Positions 44,761-54,966 of a stretch of 64,000 nucleotides of DNA are shown here, one piece after another (the stretch's first letter is position 1; each line of letters starts with the position of its first letter). Both the position numbers and the translations under genes were made by a program. Below the pieces are notes generated by a model. That model saw only the letters and a program-made list of their open reading frames with translations. It had not been told where the DNA came from and did not search any database. The stretch is from Methanospirillum purgamenti (GTDB lineage: Archaea; Halobacteriota; Methanomicrobia; Methanomicrobiales; Methanospirillaceae): assembly GCF_018502485.1 (NCBI RefSeq), contig NZ_CP075546.1, one strand, 5' to 3'.

Positions 44761-46371
44761 TCACAAACCCCAGACTGTGACAGGGAACCTCACCGGATGA
44801 ACCTCTGTTCCGGAATATACTTCCTCCCGGCAGAAAATTTTCTCATCCCAGGGTTTTTCCGGAGTTCGGTCGAAGATGACCAGGTGGGATTCGGTTGCAC
44901 TGCACGTGTCTGCGTACCGATACGTCTGGGAAAGACCATCACGAATGGTTTTTTCAAGTGAATGATCCAAAACTTTGCATTCAATAACGATCCGCTGGAT
45001 TTCGTCTGACTGAACCGGCCATATAATAAGAAGGTCAAGTCTGCCCCGGCCAAGACCATATTCACGCTCAATTCTCCCACCGCCGTTGACTACCCGCTGT
45101 AGGAAAGCCATAAGCAGGAGCTGGGGACCGGCCTCACGGTACTGGGCAATCTCAAGCCAACTTCCGGAATTTTCACGGTAAAACTGCTGGAACGCTGTAA
45201 ACAGGTACCGGGTGTCAAGTCTGCCATCAGGCCGGATAAAAGGAGCACGAAGAATTGTTGCTTCAAGATTATAACTCGTAATTGCTGTTAACTGACGAGG
45301 GATGACCTCACGATAGATAGGGTTTGCAATCTGCAGACCATCTGATCCACGTGTTACAAGGCCAAGGTCTATCGCATACGAGAGATCATCATCGTTAATG
45401 GAGGAGTCAACCGATGTTCCTTCGATCATTGGTTCCAAAATCCGGCGTACCCGTTCTTCCCGAAGTTTGTCGGCAAGCTGGTCGAGGTGAGTTTCATGAC
45501 GAAGAATCAGTCGCATTTTTGTCTTTTCAATTATTTCAACAGTGATAGGTATGGAGCGATCCTTTGTTTCCAGAAGTTCAAAACAGGCATCATAAGCGAG
45601 GGCATTGACCAGCCAGGGCTGGCCTTGAGAATTTTCCCAGATTTTATCAAGGGCGTTTGGTTCGAATTTCTGCCCGGTTTCAGTAGTGTGTTGCAGACAG
45701 AGGCTTATTGTTTCTTCACGGGAAAAATTGCCAAGGCGAAGGGATTTTGCTTTGATGTTTAATGCACTGTCACCGGTGATGATGGATTTTTCCTGGTTTG
45801 AATAAATCCGATAGTCACGGACATCACGGACTCCACAAAGAATTATAGATGAAGGAAAGTTTGCCGGTCTGCGGGAATATCCTGAACGAAGCTGGCGGAG
45901 AAGAGATATGAGAGTGTCTCCAATCAGTGCATCAATCTCATCGATAATGAGCACGATTGGTAATTGTTCGTGGCTGGACCATTGACTTAGGACCTCCTCA
46001 AGTGCATTATATGCCCCTCTTTCCTGCAGTATTTCATTATCATTATCAAGGACAAACTGATTGCCTAAAAAATCACGAGCATATATTCCAATGGAACTCA
46101 TGACTGAACGTATTCCACTGGTTACATCTTCACGTGCAACTTGGGCACTTTCAATATTTGTGTACAATGACAGGTATTCCCCGGTATCATTCAGATACTT
46201 CATCAGGGCAAGCATACATGAGGTCTTTCCGGTCTGCCTGGGAGCATGGAGGACGAAATATTTTTCCTGACGGATAAGGGAGAGGATTTCCTCAAGATCA
46301 AACCGGGAGAGAGGATCCAGACAGTAATGTTTCACACAATTTACCGGACCGGCAGTATTGAAAAACCTCAT
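44761..46371 (-). CDS. AAA-type ATPase fused to a PD-(D/E)XK nuclease domain
   Basis: The 536-residue protein has an N-terminal P-loop (APRQTGKTS at about residues 43-51) and Walker B LIIDEID. A winged-helix-like middle domain follows. A C-terminal nuclease fold carries GRGRLDLLIIW (Asp) and RIVIECKV (Glu-x-Lys). This is the AAA-like/PD-(D/E)XK arrangement common in archaeal mobile or defence-linked genes, and it is encoded just before the surface island. Function is not established; a DNA-binding role in mobility or defence is plausible. Confidence 0.75.
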   Translation of the reverse strand: MRFFNTAGPVNCVKHYCLDPLSRFDLEEILSLIRQEKYFVLHAPRQTGKTSCMLALMKYLNDTGEYLSLYTNIESAQVAREDVTSGIRSVMSSIGIYARDFLGNQFVLDNDNEILQERGAYNALEEVLSQWSSHEQLPIVLIIDEIDALIGDTLISLLRQLRSGYSRRPANFPSSIILCGVRDVRDYRIYSNQEKSIITGDSALNIKAKSLRLGNFSREETISLCLQHTTETGQKFEPNALDKIWENSQGQPWLVNALAYDACFELLETKDRSIPITVEIIEKTKMRLILRHETHLDQLADKLREERVRRILEPMIEGTSVDSSINDDDLSYAIDLGLVTRGSDGLQIANPIYREVIPRQLTAITSYNLEATILRAPFIRPDGRLDTRYLFTAFQQFYRENSGSWLEIAQYREAGPQLLLMAFLQRVVNGGGRIEREYGLGRGRLDLLIIWPVQSDEIQRIVIECKVLDHSLEKTIRDGLSQTYRYADTCSATESHLVIFDRTPEKPWDEKIFCREEVYSGTEVHPVRFPVTVWGL

Positions 46372-46639
46372 GATTGTACTTAACGAAAGATACGGGAATA
46401 ATAGTTATCCAGTTCTTAACTACAAATCTTCAGTCAATTAACAGGAATTGCACCTGATTAGCCTCCCTTCTGGAATTGATCTCCACCAGGAATTAGAGAT
46501 TTCATACAAGGGTTTTTGGGTATCCGGCCACTGATAACCGGAGCTGATTTGGTTATAGGTATTTTCTAGCAGTTTTAAAACCTGACATGAACTAAGTATA
46601 TCTTATCAGATGCAGATTTCAAAAGAGGAAGAGGTGATT

Positions 46640-47578
46640 TTATGAGACAGTAATCCACTGTGTCAATGTGCAGGTACAGGGACTATTGTTTTTCTTTACG
46701 GTCAGGGTGATTTTGTATGGCCCTGAAGTCGAGTATGTATAAACAACAATTTCGCCAGTATCTGATCCCCCATCTCCAAATGTCCAGGCCCGAATATTTG
46801 GTTGTGGTGATGAAGCATCTTTGAATCGTATGGTTCGGGGTCCGATGATTTCCGATGTAAATGCTACACTGAATGATTCACCTAATGGACAATTTATACA
46901 ACTTTGAGATGGTGGCGGAGTCGGCGTTGGACTGATAGTCGGTGTCGTAGGCACTGTGGTGGGTTCAGTTGTTGGCTCGGTGGTTGGCGGAGTTGTAGGC
47001 TCTGTGGTAGGTTCGGTTGTCGGTGTTAGAGTTCCACCAATATTTCCTGTCCCCTTATACGCGATAAGTTGATCATGAGTGTTATCAATTACCCGTATTC
47101 CTACCGGACCAGGAGGGAATGCCTCCGGATTTGCTATTAAGGAGGTATCATCAGTCAGGTAATAACCATCAATTCTCTTAAATATTATTACCTTTTTTCC
47201 CGGAGACCATATGCTTCCTGTTGATAAGAGACTTGGATCCGTCTGTACAACTGAAGAAGAATCACCAGAGTCTATGATAAACCTGACCTCATACTGAGCA
47301 TCAGGGCTTTGGTTTTCATAATACATGACATCCCCATTCCGATGCATGACCTCAATCGCCTGGATGCCAGGAGTTATGTTTACAATATTCGCATCAGTGG
47401 CAACATATGCAGTTTTCTCAACCGAAGAGGCAAGGCCGAATATGAGAGCATAGATGATCCCAGCAAGGGCAACAACGAGAAAAAGAATGAGTATTATGCT
47501 GACTGTAGGGGTAACCGCATGATCTATGACTCTCTTTGAATGGGTTTTCTGAGATCTTATAGTTGGTCGAATATTCAT
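46640..47578 (-). CDS. Pilin-like surface protein with PKD domain
   Basis: The protein is about 312 residues from ATG 47578; GTG 47587 is an alternative. It opens with a short charged leader ending DHA, then TPTVSIILILFLVVALAGIIYALI, a type IV pilin-like (Pilin_N/DUF1628-like) N-terminus. A beta domain shared with the neighbour gene fills about 55-180. A Thr/Pro stalk follows (PTTEPTTEPTT type), then a Cys-containing PKD-like domain (IRAWTFGDGGSDTGEIVVYTY). It should be processed by an archaeal prepilin peptidase and exposed outside the cell. Confidence 0.72.
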   Translation of the reverse strand: MNIRPTIRSQKTHSKRVIDHAVTPTVSIILILFLVVALAGIIYALIFGLASSVEKTAYVATDANIVNITPGIQAIEVMHRNGDVMYYENQSPDAQYEVRFIIDSGDSSSVVQTDPSLLSTGSIWSPGKKVIIFKRIDGYYLTDDTSLIANPEAFPPGPVGIRVIDNTHDQLIAYKGTGNIGGTLTPTTEPTTEPTTPPTTEPTTEPTTVPTTPTISPTPTPPPSQSCINCPLGESFSVAFTSEIIGPRTIRFKDASSPQPNIRAWTFGDGGSDTGEIVVYTYSTSGPYKITLTVKKNNSPCTCTLTQWITVS

Positions 47579-47707
47579 GGAAGTCACATGGTGTTAAATG
47601 TTTTACAGGAATGGCAATAAGTAAAATGTATTCTATTATCCGGATTATATATCCATCACGTGCCGGAAATCGAAGTCAGAAATTTCTTATATTTCATAAC
47701 GGAACAC

Positions 47708-49117
47708 TTACTGGAATGGGTAATCATTGGGATTACTGATGAAATCCTGAATACTTTTAAAAATTACATCAGTCCCCCCACTGGTAACAAAAAATCCATC
47801 CTGAGATAGGATTAATCCCTGTAGGGATCCACCTCCAAAGGTAACCCTTCCATTTGGAGCAAAGAACACGCCAGACACGCCGCTTCCTCCAAGGTCGGTG
47901 ATTGTGATATCACCGGATTTTGCTACTATCACAACATTTGTTGCTGATGGGCGATATTCTGTAGAAGAGTAGCTGTTAGCATATACCTTCATCCCACTGG
48001 TGAGTTGACCTCCTGAAACATATCCATTTGATGTATACCAGTCCTCTGGTTTTAGTGAAGGTAATCCGGTTGGAATGGTAAAACCAGGTACACTTGACGT
48101 TTGAATGCATTTTGCAAGTATCTCTGAGGCATAATAGTCCGGATGAGAAATCATGCCGGTGTAATATATTCGGGTGTCTTCTGCCAGATACGGTGTCCAG
48201 CCCAGGGTAAGATCACCATTTACAAATACATTTCCATGAATTCTGGCATCTTTCAGATCAAAATTTCCATCAACATATACATCCCCATAGATATTTCGTC
48301 CACCCTCCCATAACCTCAAATCTCCATTTATGTAAATTTTTCCAGGTTTTGCAGATGAACCAAGACCGGCACTCCCTGTTGATAAATCAACATCGCCATC
48401 GATGTATATGGTCGTTACAGCAATTTGAGCTCCTAGGTTCGTATTTGCGGTATTCAATCCCCCGGTAATTACTACTGTTGCATCCGGACCACTAATGGTA
48501 TCACCTGCAAAGCTCAATCTTTGGCCATAAAGGAAGATTTTCTCAATACCATCAATAGGCTCAGAACCTCCACCCCCTCCGGTTGTGCCGCCAACACCCC
48601 GATTTGCGATAAGCTGATCATGAGTGTTATCAATAATCCGAACAGATAAGGGTCCTTGAGAGGGAGATATTGCTCCATTTATTAAAGAAATATCATTGGT
48701 CAGATAGTACCCATCAGTCCGGTTAAATATGATAACCCTATCTCCCGGAGACCATGTTTTATCGGAGGTAAGAAAAGAAGGATTGACTTTTACAACGGAT
48801 GCGTTATCACGTGTGTCGACAATGAACCTGACCTCATATTGTACATTATCCCCCTGGCCTTCATAGTACATGACATCTCCGTTCCGGTGCATGACTTCAA
48901 TTGCCTGTATTGCCGGAGTAATATTAACGATTTGTGCATCAGTTGCTACATAAGCCGTTTTTTCAACCGATGAGGCAAGCCCGAAGATAAGGACATAGAT
49001 AATCCCAGCGAGCGCAACAACGAGAAAAAGAATGAGTATTACACTGACCGTTGGTGTTACTGCATGTTCTGTAATGTTTTTGAAATAGTTCTTATTGTAG
49101 GCTTTTTCAGGCACCAT
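47708..49117 (-). CDS. Pilin-like surface protein with polymer-forming beta domain
   Basis: The 469-residue protein has an N-terminal half (residues 1-175) nearly identical to the adjacent PKD protein: EHA, TPTVSVILILFLVVALAG, then VATDAQIVNITPAIQAIEVMHR. The C-terminal half is a repetitive beta domain (YINGDLRLWEGG, YVDGNFDLKDARIHG, FVNGDLTLGWTP, GVFFAPNGRVTFGGGSLQGL). It resembles the polymer-forming/DUF7305-like C-termini of bacterial minor pilins (recalled, not searched). The same domain ends the large six-module protein encoded upstream at 50451-54467. Confidence 0.72.
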   Translation of the reverse strand: MVPEKAYNKNYFKNITEHAVTPTVSVILILFLVVALAGIIYVLIFGLASSVEKTAYVATDAQIVNITPAIQAIEVMHRNGDVMYYEGQGDNVQYEVRFIVDTRDNASVVKVNPSFLTSDKTWSPGDRVIIFNRTDGYYLTNDISLINGAISPSQGPLSVRIIDNTHDQLIANRGVGGTTGGGGGSEPIDGIEKIFLYGQRLSFAGDTISGPDATVVITGGLNTANTNLGAQIAVTTIYIDGDVDLSTGSAGLGSSAKPGKIYINGDLRLWEGGRNIYGDVYVDGNFDLKDARIHGNVFVNGDLTLGWTPYLAEDTRIYYTGMISHPDYYASEILAKCIQTSSVPGFTIPTGLPSLKPEDWYTSNGYVSGGQLTSGMKVYANSYSSTEYRPSATNVVIVAKSGDITITDLGGSGVSGVFFAPNGRVTFGGGSLQGLILSQDGFFVTSGGTDVIFKSIQDFISNPNDYPFQ

Positions 49118-49188
49118 ATGTCTAAATATCTCCCATCAATCTGTCTATTTATTGTATTTGTAGCCATCTTGGCTACTATTATTCAGGA

Positions 49189-50274
49189 TTATGGATTTCC
49201 TTTACTATATATTGACAGGATTTCGTCAGGCAATAACACTTCTTCAACGGTTGTAACGCCCCTGACATCACCCAGGAGTTTTCTTTGATTTGCGACAGAG
49301 GAAAAGGTGACTCCTTGGGGACCGCCGATCTGATAGAATCCCGGAGAGGGTGCAATTCCACTGGAGTCTAATGTACTGGAAGAAACTTCATTCCCGTTTA
49401 TATATAATCGAATCCGCCCGTCTGTCTGATTATATGTTCCAGTGATACAATACCAGACATCCTGCTGGGGTCCAGATGGGGATTGTATCCAGCGGGCTTG
49501 TTGATTTGTCGTAGCCATCTGTGTAGTCCTCAAAGCAAACTCAAACCTGTTGTTCAGTTGATTGTGTTGAAGATGGAACCTGCGGTTATTATCGCGATTT
49601 CCATCCACTACCATGGTTGCCCAATGTTGATCTGATGATGTCGGGGCAGGTGGGGAGGTAAATCTCTCCCAGCCATATATTGTAAATCCTGGTCCCCGGG
49701 CAAATTCTTCTTCCACTGGTCCGCCTATGCCCTGACTTTTGCTATAGATAAGTATATCATTTGTTGAATCGACAACCGAGACCTGAATCTCTGATCCGTC
49801 GAATTTTTGGGCACCTGCTATCGTGGACAGATCATCCGTTACTACAAAATCAGTGGTGTTTCTGTAGACATAAAGAATCATTCCGGGTTTCCATGTTATC
49901 TCAGCTGGATCAGGTACTGCCTTTGCAGATAATGATCCGGATGAGGCTTGTATATACAATGGATACCCTTCTCCATGATTTCCGAAGTACCCGACATCAC
50001 CCTGAAGATGCCTTAATGTGAAGACCTCATATTCTGCTGGTTTTGAGACATTCCCTTCAACTGCGATATATGCAGATTTTTCAATCGGTTTTAGGATAAG
50101 ATCAGAATAGACGACAAGTGTTATGGCTCCCAGAGCTACCGCGAGTGAGACAATAAGAATTGATGATATTAACTGGCTCACTGCATGCTCAAATGGAGAG
50201 GATTCCGGAGGTTTTTCTCGAACCTGCATCGGGGTCATGGATGTCATTTGTCGGAGGATACTGTAAAGAATCAT
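49189..50274 (-). CDS. Pilin-like surface protein with LamG-like lectin domain
   Basis: The 361-residue protein starts near ATG 50274, with several later Met codons possible. A pilin-type segment FEHAVSQLISSILIVSLAVALG is at about 28-49. A beta domain related to those of its neighbours comes next. The C-terminal LamG/concanavalin-like domain shows HWATMVVDGNRDNNRRFHL, VWYCITGTYNQTDGRIRLYI and VTTVEEVLLPDEILSIY. LamG folds usually bind glycans. It has its own TATA-like element at about 50284-50297. Confidence 0.72.
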   Translation of the reverse strand: MILYSILRQMTSMTPMQVREKPPESSPFEHAVSQLISSILIVSLAVALGAITLVVYSDLILKPIEKSAYIAVEGNVSKPAEYEVFTLRHLQGDVGYFGNHGEGYPLYIQASSGSLSAKAVPDPAEITWKPGMILYVYRNTTDFVVTDDLSTIAGAQKFDGSEIQVSVVDSTNDILIYSKSQGIGGPVEEEFARGPGFTIYGWERFTSPPAPTSSDQHWATMVVDGNRDNNRRFHLQHNQLNNRFEFALRTTQMATTNQQARWIQSPSGPQQDVWYCITGTYNQTDGRIRLYINGNEVSSSTLDSSGIAPSPGFYQIGGPQGVTFSSVANQRKLLGDVRGVTTVEEVLLPDEILSIYSKGNP

Positions 50275-50450
50275 AAACCCGAATTCATATTAAAAGTTTT
50301 CTTTTACTACTTTCTTTTAACCTTATGAAACGCAGCCATATTGAGATTTGTTTTTGATATTTAGAGTAATTGGAATAAAAATCAAATTTTTTTATCTCTT
50401 TTTCTTATGGCATTGAGTCGTGAATATGAGTTTTCCGGTTCAAAAATGGG

Positions 50451-53400
50451 TTATTGGAATGGATACTCAGAGGGATTGGAGATGTAGTGATGAATGGGTA
50501 AAAATGTGACATCTGTTCCTCCACTGGTAACAAAAAAACCATCCCGAGTGAGAATTAATCCTTGCAAGGATCCGCCACCAAATGTGACTTTTCCATATGG
50601 TGCAAAGAATATTCCGGTCAGGCTGCTTCCCCCAAGACCGGTTATCGTGATATCTCCGGTTTTCGCCACTATGATGACATTTGTTGCTGATGGCCGATAT
50701 CCTGTTGAAGAGTAACTAGCAGCAAATACTTTCATTCCACTGGTTAATAGTCCCCCTGTTCCATACCCATTGGATGAATACCAGTCATCAGGTTTTAACG
50801 AGGGCAATCCATCAGGAATGGTAAATCCTGGCACGGTATCCCATTTAATGCATTTTGCAAGAATATTTTGATCATAATTATTTGGATGATGGATCTGGCC
50901 AGTGTAAAAGATACGGGCATCAGTTGCCAGGTATGGGGTCCAGTCTAATGTGAGATCACCATCTACGAATACCATCCCATGTATTCTGGCATCCTTCAGG
51001 TCAAAATTTCCATTTACATATACATCACCATAAATTTCCCGCTGACCATTCCATAATCTTAAATCTCCATTTATGTAGATATTTCCGGGTTTTGTTGATG
51101 AACCAAGACCGGCACTTCCTGTTGCCAGGTCAACATCACCATCAATGTAAATCGTCGTTGCTCCGATTTGAGCACCGAGATTTGTACTTGCTGTATTGAG
51201 TCCTCCGGTGATGATAACAGTTGACCCATGACCCATGATGGTGTCACCGGCAAAACTCAATCTTTGGCCGTGGATGAAAACGTTTTCAACAATGTTTGAA
51301 TAAAGTCTGCCACTGAAATTAATATTTGTCTGATCACAATATGCAGCAGGATTCAGATGTACATTATTATACCATCTTGAAACAGGGTTATTTGTTCGCC
51401 AATTTCCTTGATCCGGGCAGTTTACATCGACCCAGTAACTTTTCTTAGGCTTCGGGTGTTTTATAGCATAATAACCATTTGATTGACTAATTCCGGATCG
51501 TAGGATCATAGTCCTATCTTCATTCCATACATCTACCTTGATTCCAGGGACACCCAATCCGGTTGTTTCATCGGTGATATATCCTGCAATAAGGCAGTAA
51601 CCAGTATTACCAAAATCTACGTGGATCGTATGGTTTTCTTGAATATTAGTGAACGTATAACTGTTTACAACACCAATTGACTGGCCATCAACGATAACTC
51701 CGTCGATTTCGTATCCTGAATCTGGTGTGAAGGTGAAGGTCTGGCTGCCACCGCAGGTTACCGGGACGACACCTGATGGTGATATTGATCCACCGGTCCC
51801 GGCTGTAGCTGTAATATTAAATGTATCAGGAGTAAATACCGCTTCAATTATGTGATCTTCCTGAATATTTGCGAATCCAGAATACACGTAAGGATTTGAG
51901 AAAGGACCCGAAAGCGGAATCCCATCAACCAATATGGAGGAAATACGATTGCAGGAACCGGCAGTGATGGTATATATGGGACTTGAACCACAAAGAACGG
52001 GGCCAGTCCCTGGAGAAATCACTCCATTCCCCGTTATTATTGTCGTGATTGTTAAAGGACTTTCAATAAATACTGCTTCTATTGTGTGATCTTCCTGGAC
52101 ATTCGAGAAACCAGAGTAATTATAGGGGCTTTCAAATGGGCCAGTAGGGGCGTTTCCATCAACAATGATAGAAGAAATTCGGTTACAGGGATCAGCAGTG
52201 ATAGTATACACCGGACTTGAACCACAGAGAACAGGACCACTTCCAGGAGTTATTGTACCACTACCGGTTGTACTTGTTGTAATATTATAGGAGATTCCAG
52301 TGAAAACAGCCGAAAGAGTATGATCTTGCTGAACATTCGTGAATCCCGAATACACATACGGATTTGAGAAAGGACCCGAAAGCGGAACACCATCTATCAG
52401 TATGGAGGAAATATAATTACAGGGATCAGCAGTGATGGTATACATGGGACTTGAACCACAAAGAACGGTGCCAGTCCCTGGAGAAATCACTCCATTCCCC
52501 GTAACACTAATAGTTATGTTATAGGGTATTTCCGTAAAAACAGCTTCCAGAATGTAGTCTTTTTGAACATTTGTGAACCCGGAATATACATAGGGATTCG
52601 AGAAAGAACCGGGGATCGAGACACCGTCAACCAAAACATCAGAGATTTTATAACAGGGATCAGGATTAATCGTAAAAGCCTGATCATTTCCACAAGGAAT
52701 AGAGACAATACCTGAAGGGCTTATGGAACCACCAGGACCAGAAATCGATTCGATCTGGTATGTTGTTCCGGAGTGTTCAAAATGAACCTCAATTTTATGG
52801 TTGGATTGCACACTTTCAAACGTATAGGAACTAATAGGACCTTGTGAGACATCATCAACCAAAACATCAGAGATCACATAACAAGGATCGGCAGTGATCG
52901 TAAAAGCCTGATTATTTCCACAAGTAATTGAGGTAATGCCTGAAGGGGTTATGGAACCACCAGGACCAGAAATTGATTCGATCTGGTAAGAATTCCCGGG
53001 ATTTTCAAACTGAACTTCGATTTTATGATTAGCAGCTACTTTTTCAAATGTATAGGAACTAATAGGACCCTGTGAGGCATCATCAACCAAAACATCAGAG
53101 ATCGCATAACAGGGATCAGGAGTAATCGTATAAATCTGATCACTTCCACAAGACAGAGTTATCTCACCTGATGGTGATATTGAGCCACCTGCAGTTGAAG
53201 TAGAGGTAATTTTCACTGAACAACTACAATCCACCGCCAGAACGTCACGTGGAGGGGTTTCTACCGAACCAGCGCAATTCGAAGCTCGTAATATTACCGA
53301 ATGGGATCCCGGTTGGGTGAACACATGGTAATGGTTCTGCTCGTTATATTGAATACCATCAATTATCCAGGTATATGATATTGGTTCAGAACCTTCAGAG

Positions 53401-54467
53401 AGCGTTGATCTAAATAAAATCCGGGAGTTAATACATATTGTATCAGGTGTGTAACTAATAGACAAGCCACTAATTGGAGTACACTCAGTTATTTCAATAG
53501 TTTTCCGTTCCCATTCACTCCAATTACTACATGAAGAACTGGTTTTTCCGATTCTATGCTGAACAGTATAGTTACCAGGAATGGTATAGGAATGAGTTGG
53601 ATTTGGATCAGTTGAAGATGTTCCATCACCAAAATTCCATTCCCAGATTTCTGGATTTCCTTTTGAAGAATCAGAAAATTTGATCGCTGTACCTGTAGTG
53701 GGTGTTGAGGGAACAAAACTAAAATCAGCAATAAACGAATGAACCGTAACTATCCGACTTGTTTTCCATGTATCGATCCCATTGCTAACGGTCAGAGTTA
53801 CGGTCTTGGTACCAGGACTTTCGTATTGATAAGGGAGTGGGTTTTGATCTCGACTATCTTCTACACCATCACCGTTAAAATCCCAAGACCATGATGTAGC
53901 TGTAACTGACGAAGTATCCCGGAATTGGATTAGATCACAAGGATATGGATTCGCTGGGGTATACGAAAATGAAACTTTTCCGGGAGTATACTTTTCTGAA
54001 CCTCCATATCCCCAAAGAACATATTCCCCACCTCTATTATCTTTGTAAATAAACTGAACATTTTCAGGTCTTTTATTCATATCAGGAAATGAGGCCTCTA
54101 GCACATCACCAACTGCGTAGTAGAGATAATCGGGATTTGGAGAATTTTTTATTAATTTGAACTGAGAACTTCCATAAGGAGAACCCTCTCCCACTATTTC
54201 ATATGGCTGCCCATCCACATTCACATGAATACTTGACCAATAATTTGAACCAGATTCATCAAAAACCCGAAGGGAATCGCCCCGTACATGGGAGATACGA
54301 ATTATTTTTTCATTATCATCAATCACGAGTTTAAAATCCGCAGCGGGGAGATCAACCGGAGGAGGTTGAGAGATAAGAATCACAGCGATTAAACCAATTC
54401 CTCCAGCGATGACGCCAGTTATGAGAAGTGCACCGATTAACTCACTTACTGCGTTATTATTTCTCAT
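50451..54467 (-). CDS. Giant pilin-like protein with PKD domains, seven Cys repeats and polymer-forming domain
   Basis: The 1,338-residue protein has a pilin-like N-terminus (NNAVSELIGALLITGVIAG). A beta domain, two PKD-type domains (SWSWDFNGDG, WEWNFGDGTS) and one further Ig-like unit follow. Seven tandem InlB-B-like repeats of about 78 residues span about 410-960. A CarboxypepD-like unit and the same polymer-forming C-terminal domain as the 47708 protein close it. Most repeats carry a Cys pair in CG...PDPC. It is probably the major adhesin-type subunit of the cluster. Repeats 4 and 6 are nearly identical at DNA level, which points to recent duplication. Confidence 0.78.
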   Translation of the reverse strand: MRNNNAVSELIGALLITGVIAGGIGLIAVILISQPPPVDLPAADFKLVIDDNEKIIRISHVRGDSLRVFDESGSNYWSSIHVNVDGQPYEIVGEGSPYGSSQFKLIKNSPNPDYLYYAVGDVLEASFPDMNKRPENVQFIYKDNRGGEYVLWGYGGSEKYTPGKVSFSYTPANPYPCDLIQFRDTSSVTATSWSWDFNGDGVEDSRDQNPLPYQYESPGTKTVTLTVSNGIDTWKTSRIVTVHSFIADFSFVPSTPTTGTAIKFSDSSKGNPEIWEWNFGDGTSSTDPNPTHSYTIPGNYTVQHRIGKTSSSCSNWSEWERKTIEITECTPISGLSISYTPDTICINSRILFRSTLSEGSEPISYTWIIDGIQYNEQNHYHVFTQPGSHSVILRASNCAGSVETPPRDVLAVDCSCSVKITSTSTAGGSISPSGEITLSCGSDQIYTITPDPCYAISDVLVDDASQGPISSYTFEKVAANHKIEVQFENPGNSYQIESISGPGGSITPSGITSITCGNNQAFTITADPCYVISDVLVDDVSQGPISSYTFESVQSNHKIEVHFEHSGTTYQIESISGPGGSISPSGIVSIPCGNDQAFTINPDPCYKISDVLVDGVSIPGSFSNPYVYSGFTNVQKDYILEAVFTEIPYNITISVTGNGVISPGTGTVLCGSSPMYTITADPCNYISSILIDGVPLSGPFSNPYVYSGFTNVQQDHTLSAVFTGISYNITTSTTGSGTITPGSGPVLCGSSPVYTITADPCNRISSIIVDGNAPTGPFESPYNYSGFSNVQEDHTIEAVFIESPLTITTIITGNGVISPGTGPVLCGSSPIYTITAGSCNRISSILVDGIPLSGPFSNPYVYSGFANIQEDHIIEAVFTPDTFNITATAGTGGSISPSGVVPVTCGGSQTFTFTPDSGYEIDGVIVDGQSIGVVNSYTFTNIQENHTIHVDFGNTGYCLIAGYITDETTGLGVPGIKVDVWNEDRTMILRSGISQSNGYYAIKHPKPKKSYWVDVNCPDQGNWRTNNPVSRWYNNVHLNPAAYCDQTNINFSGRLYSNIVENVFIHGQRLSFAGDTIMGHGSTVIITGGLNTASTNLGAQIGATTIYIDGDVDLATGSAGLGSSTKPGNIYINGDLRLWNGQREIYGDVYVNGNFDLKDARIHGMVFVDGDLTLDWTPYLATDARIFYTGQIHHPNNYDQNILAKCIKWDTVPGFTIPDGLPSLKPDDWYSSNGYGTGGLLTSGMKVFAASYSSTGYRPSATNVIIVAKTGDITITGLGGSSLTGIFFAPYGKVTFGGGSLQGLILTRDGFFVTSGGTDVTFLPIHHYISNPSEYPFQ

Positions 54468-54489
54468 TTATCATCAAACACGGAATGGT

Positions 54490-54966
54490 TTATTTTTCTG
54501 GAATTCTGTCTCCGGTCATCAAGAGAATCTCATTTCCGGCCTGAATATACGTTATCGAAATATTATCAGCTTGATCATGCCCATCCCATTTCAAGGTATC
54601 TCCAATCGAAAAAGGAACGATCACCCCATCATCGCTAATTGTTTTATTCCATAAAAAGTATTGATTATTGCCACTTTTTTTAATCCATATACTAGATAAA
54701 TCCACACCTTCATCGTTGATTTTTACGCGAGTAGAATTATACCATAATGATTCTCCACGCTCAAAAACGATATAGGGTTTTTTAATATCAGAACCATCTT
54801 CTGGTCCATTCTGCCAGATTATTGACAATTCAGCTCGAGGGATACTTACAACTGAAACATACGAAAAAAATGTAGAACCAATAATACCCACTGCTAATGC
54901 AGCAATAGCGACGAGAATAATAACTCCAATTAAATCCGATACTCCTTCTTCTCTTCGTGAAATCAT
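54490..54966 (-). CDS. Short type IV pilin-like protein
   Basis: The 158-residue protein opens MISRREEGVSDLIGVIILVAIAALAVGIIG: a basic leader, Glu-Gly, then the Ser-x-Leu-Ile-Gly helix of archaeal type IV pilins. The remaining 120 residues form one beta domain ending RIPEK. This is the simplest member of the cluster and could be the polymerising subunit. It overlaps the upstream IPT/TIG gene by 4 nt and lies 22 bp before the giant gene. Confidence 0.8.
   Translation of the reverse strand: MISRREEGVSDLIGVIILVAIAALAVGIIGSTFFSYVSVVSIPRAELSIIWQNGPEDGSDIKKPYIVFERGESLWYNSTRVKINDEGVDLSSIWIKKSGNNQYFLWNKTISDDGVIVPFSIGDTLKWDGHDQADNISITYIQAGNEILLMTGDRIPEK

Noticed and set aside
44579..44800. Plus-strand ORF with a Cys-rich segment, perhaps an IS66-like relic
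   Set aside because: Similarity to a transposase N-terminus is too weak, and it overlaps two minus-strand genes.
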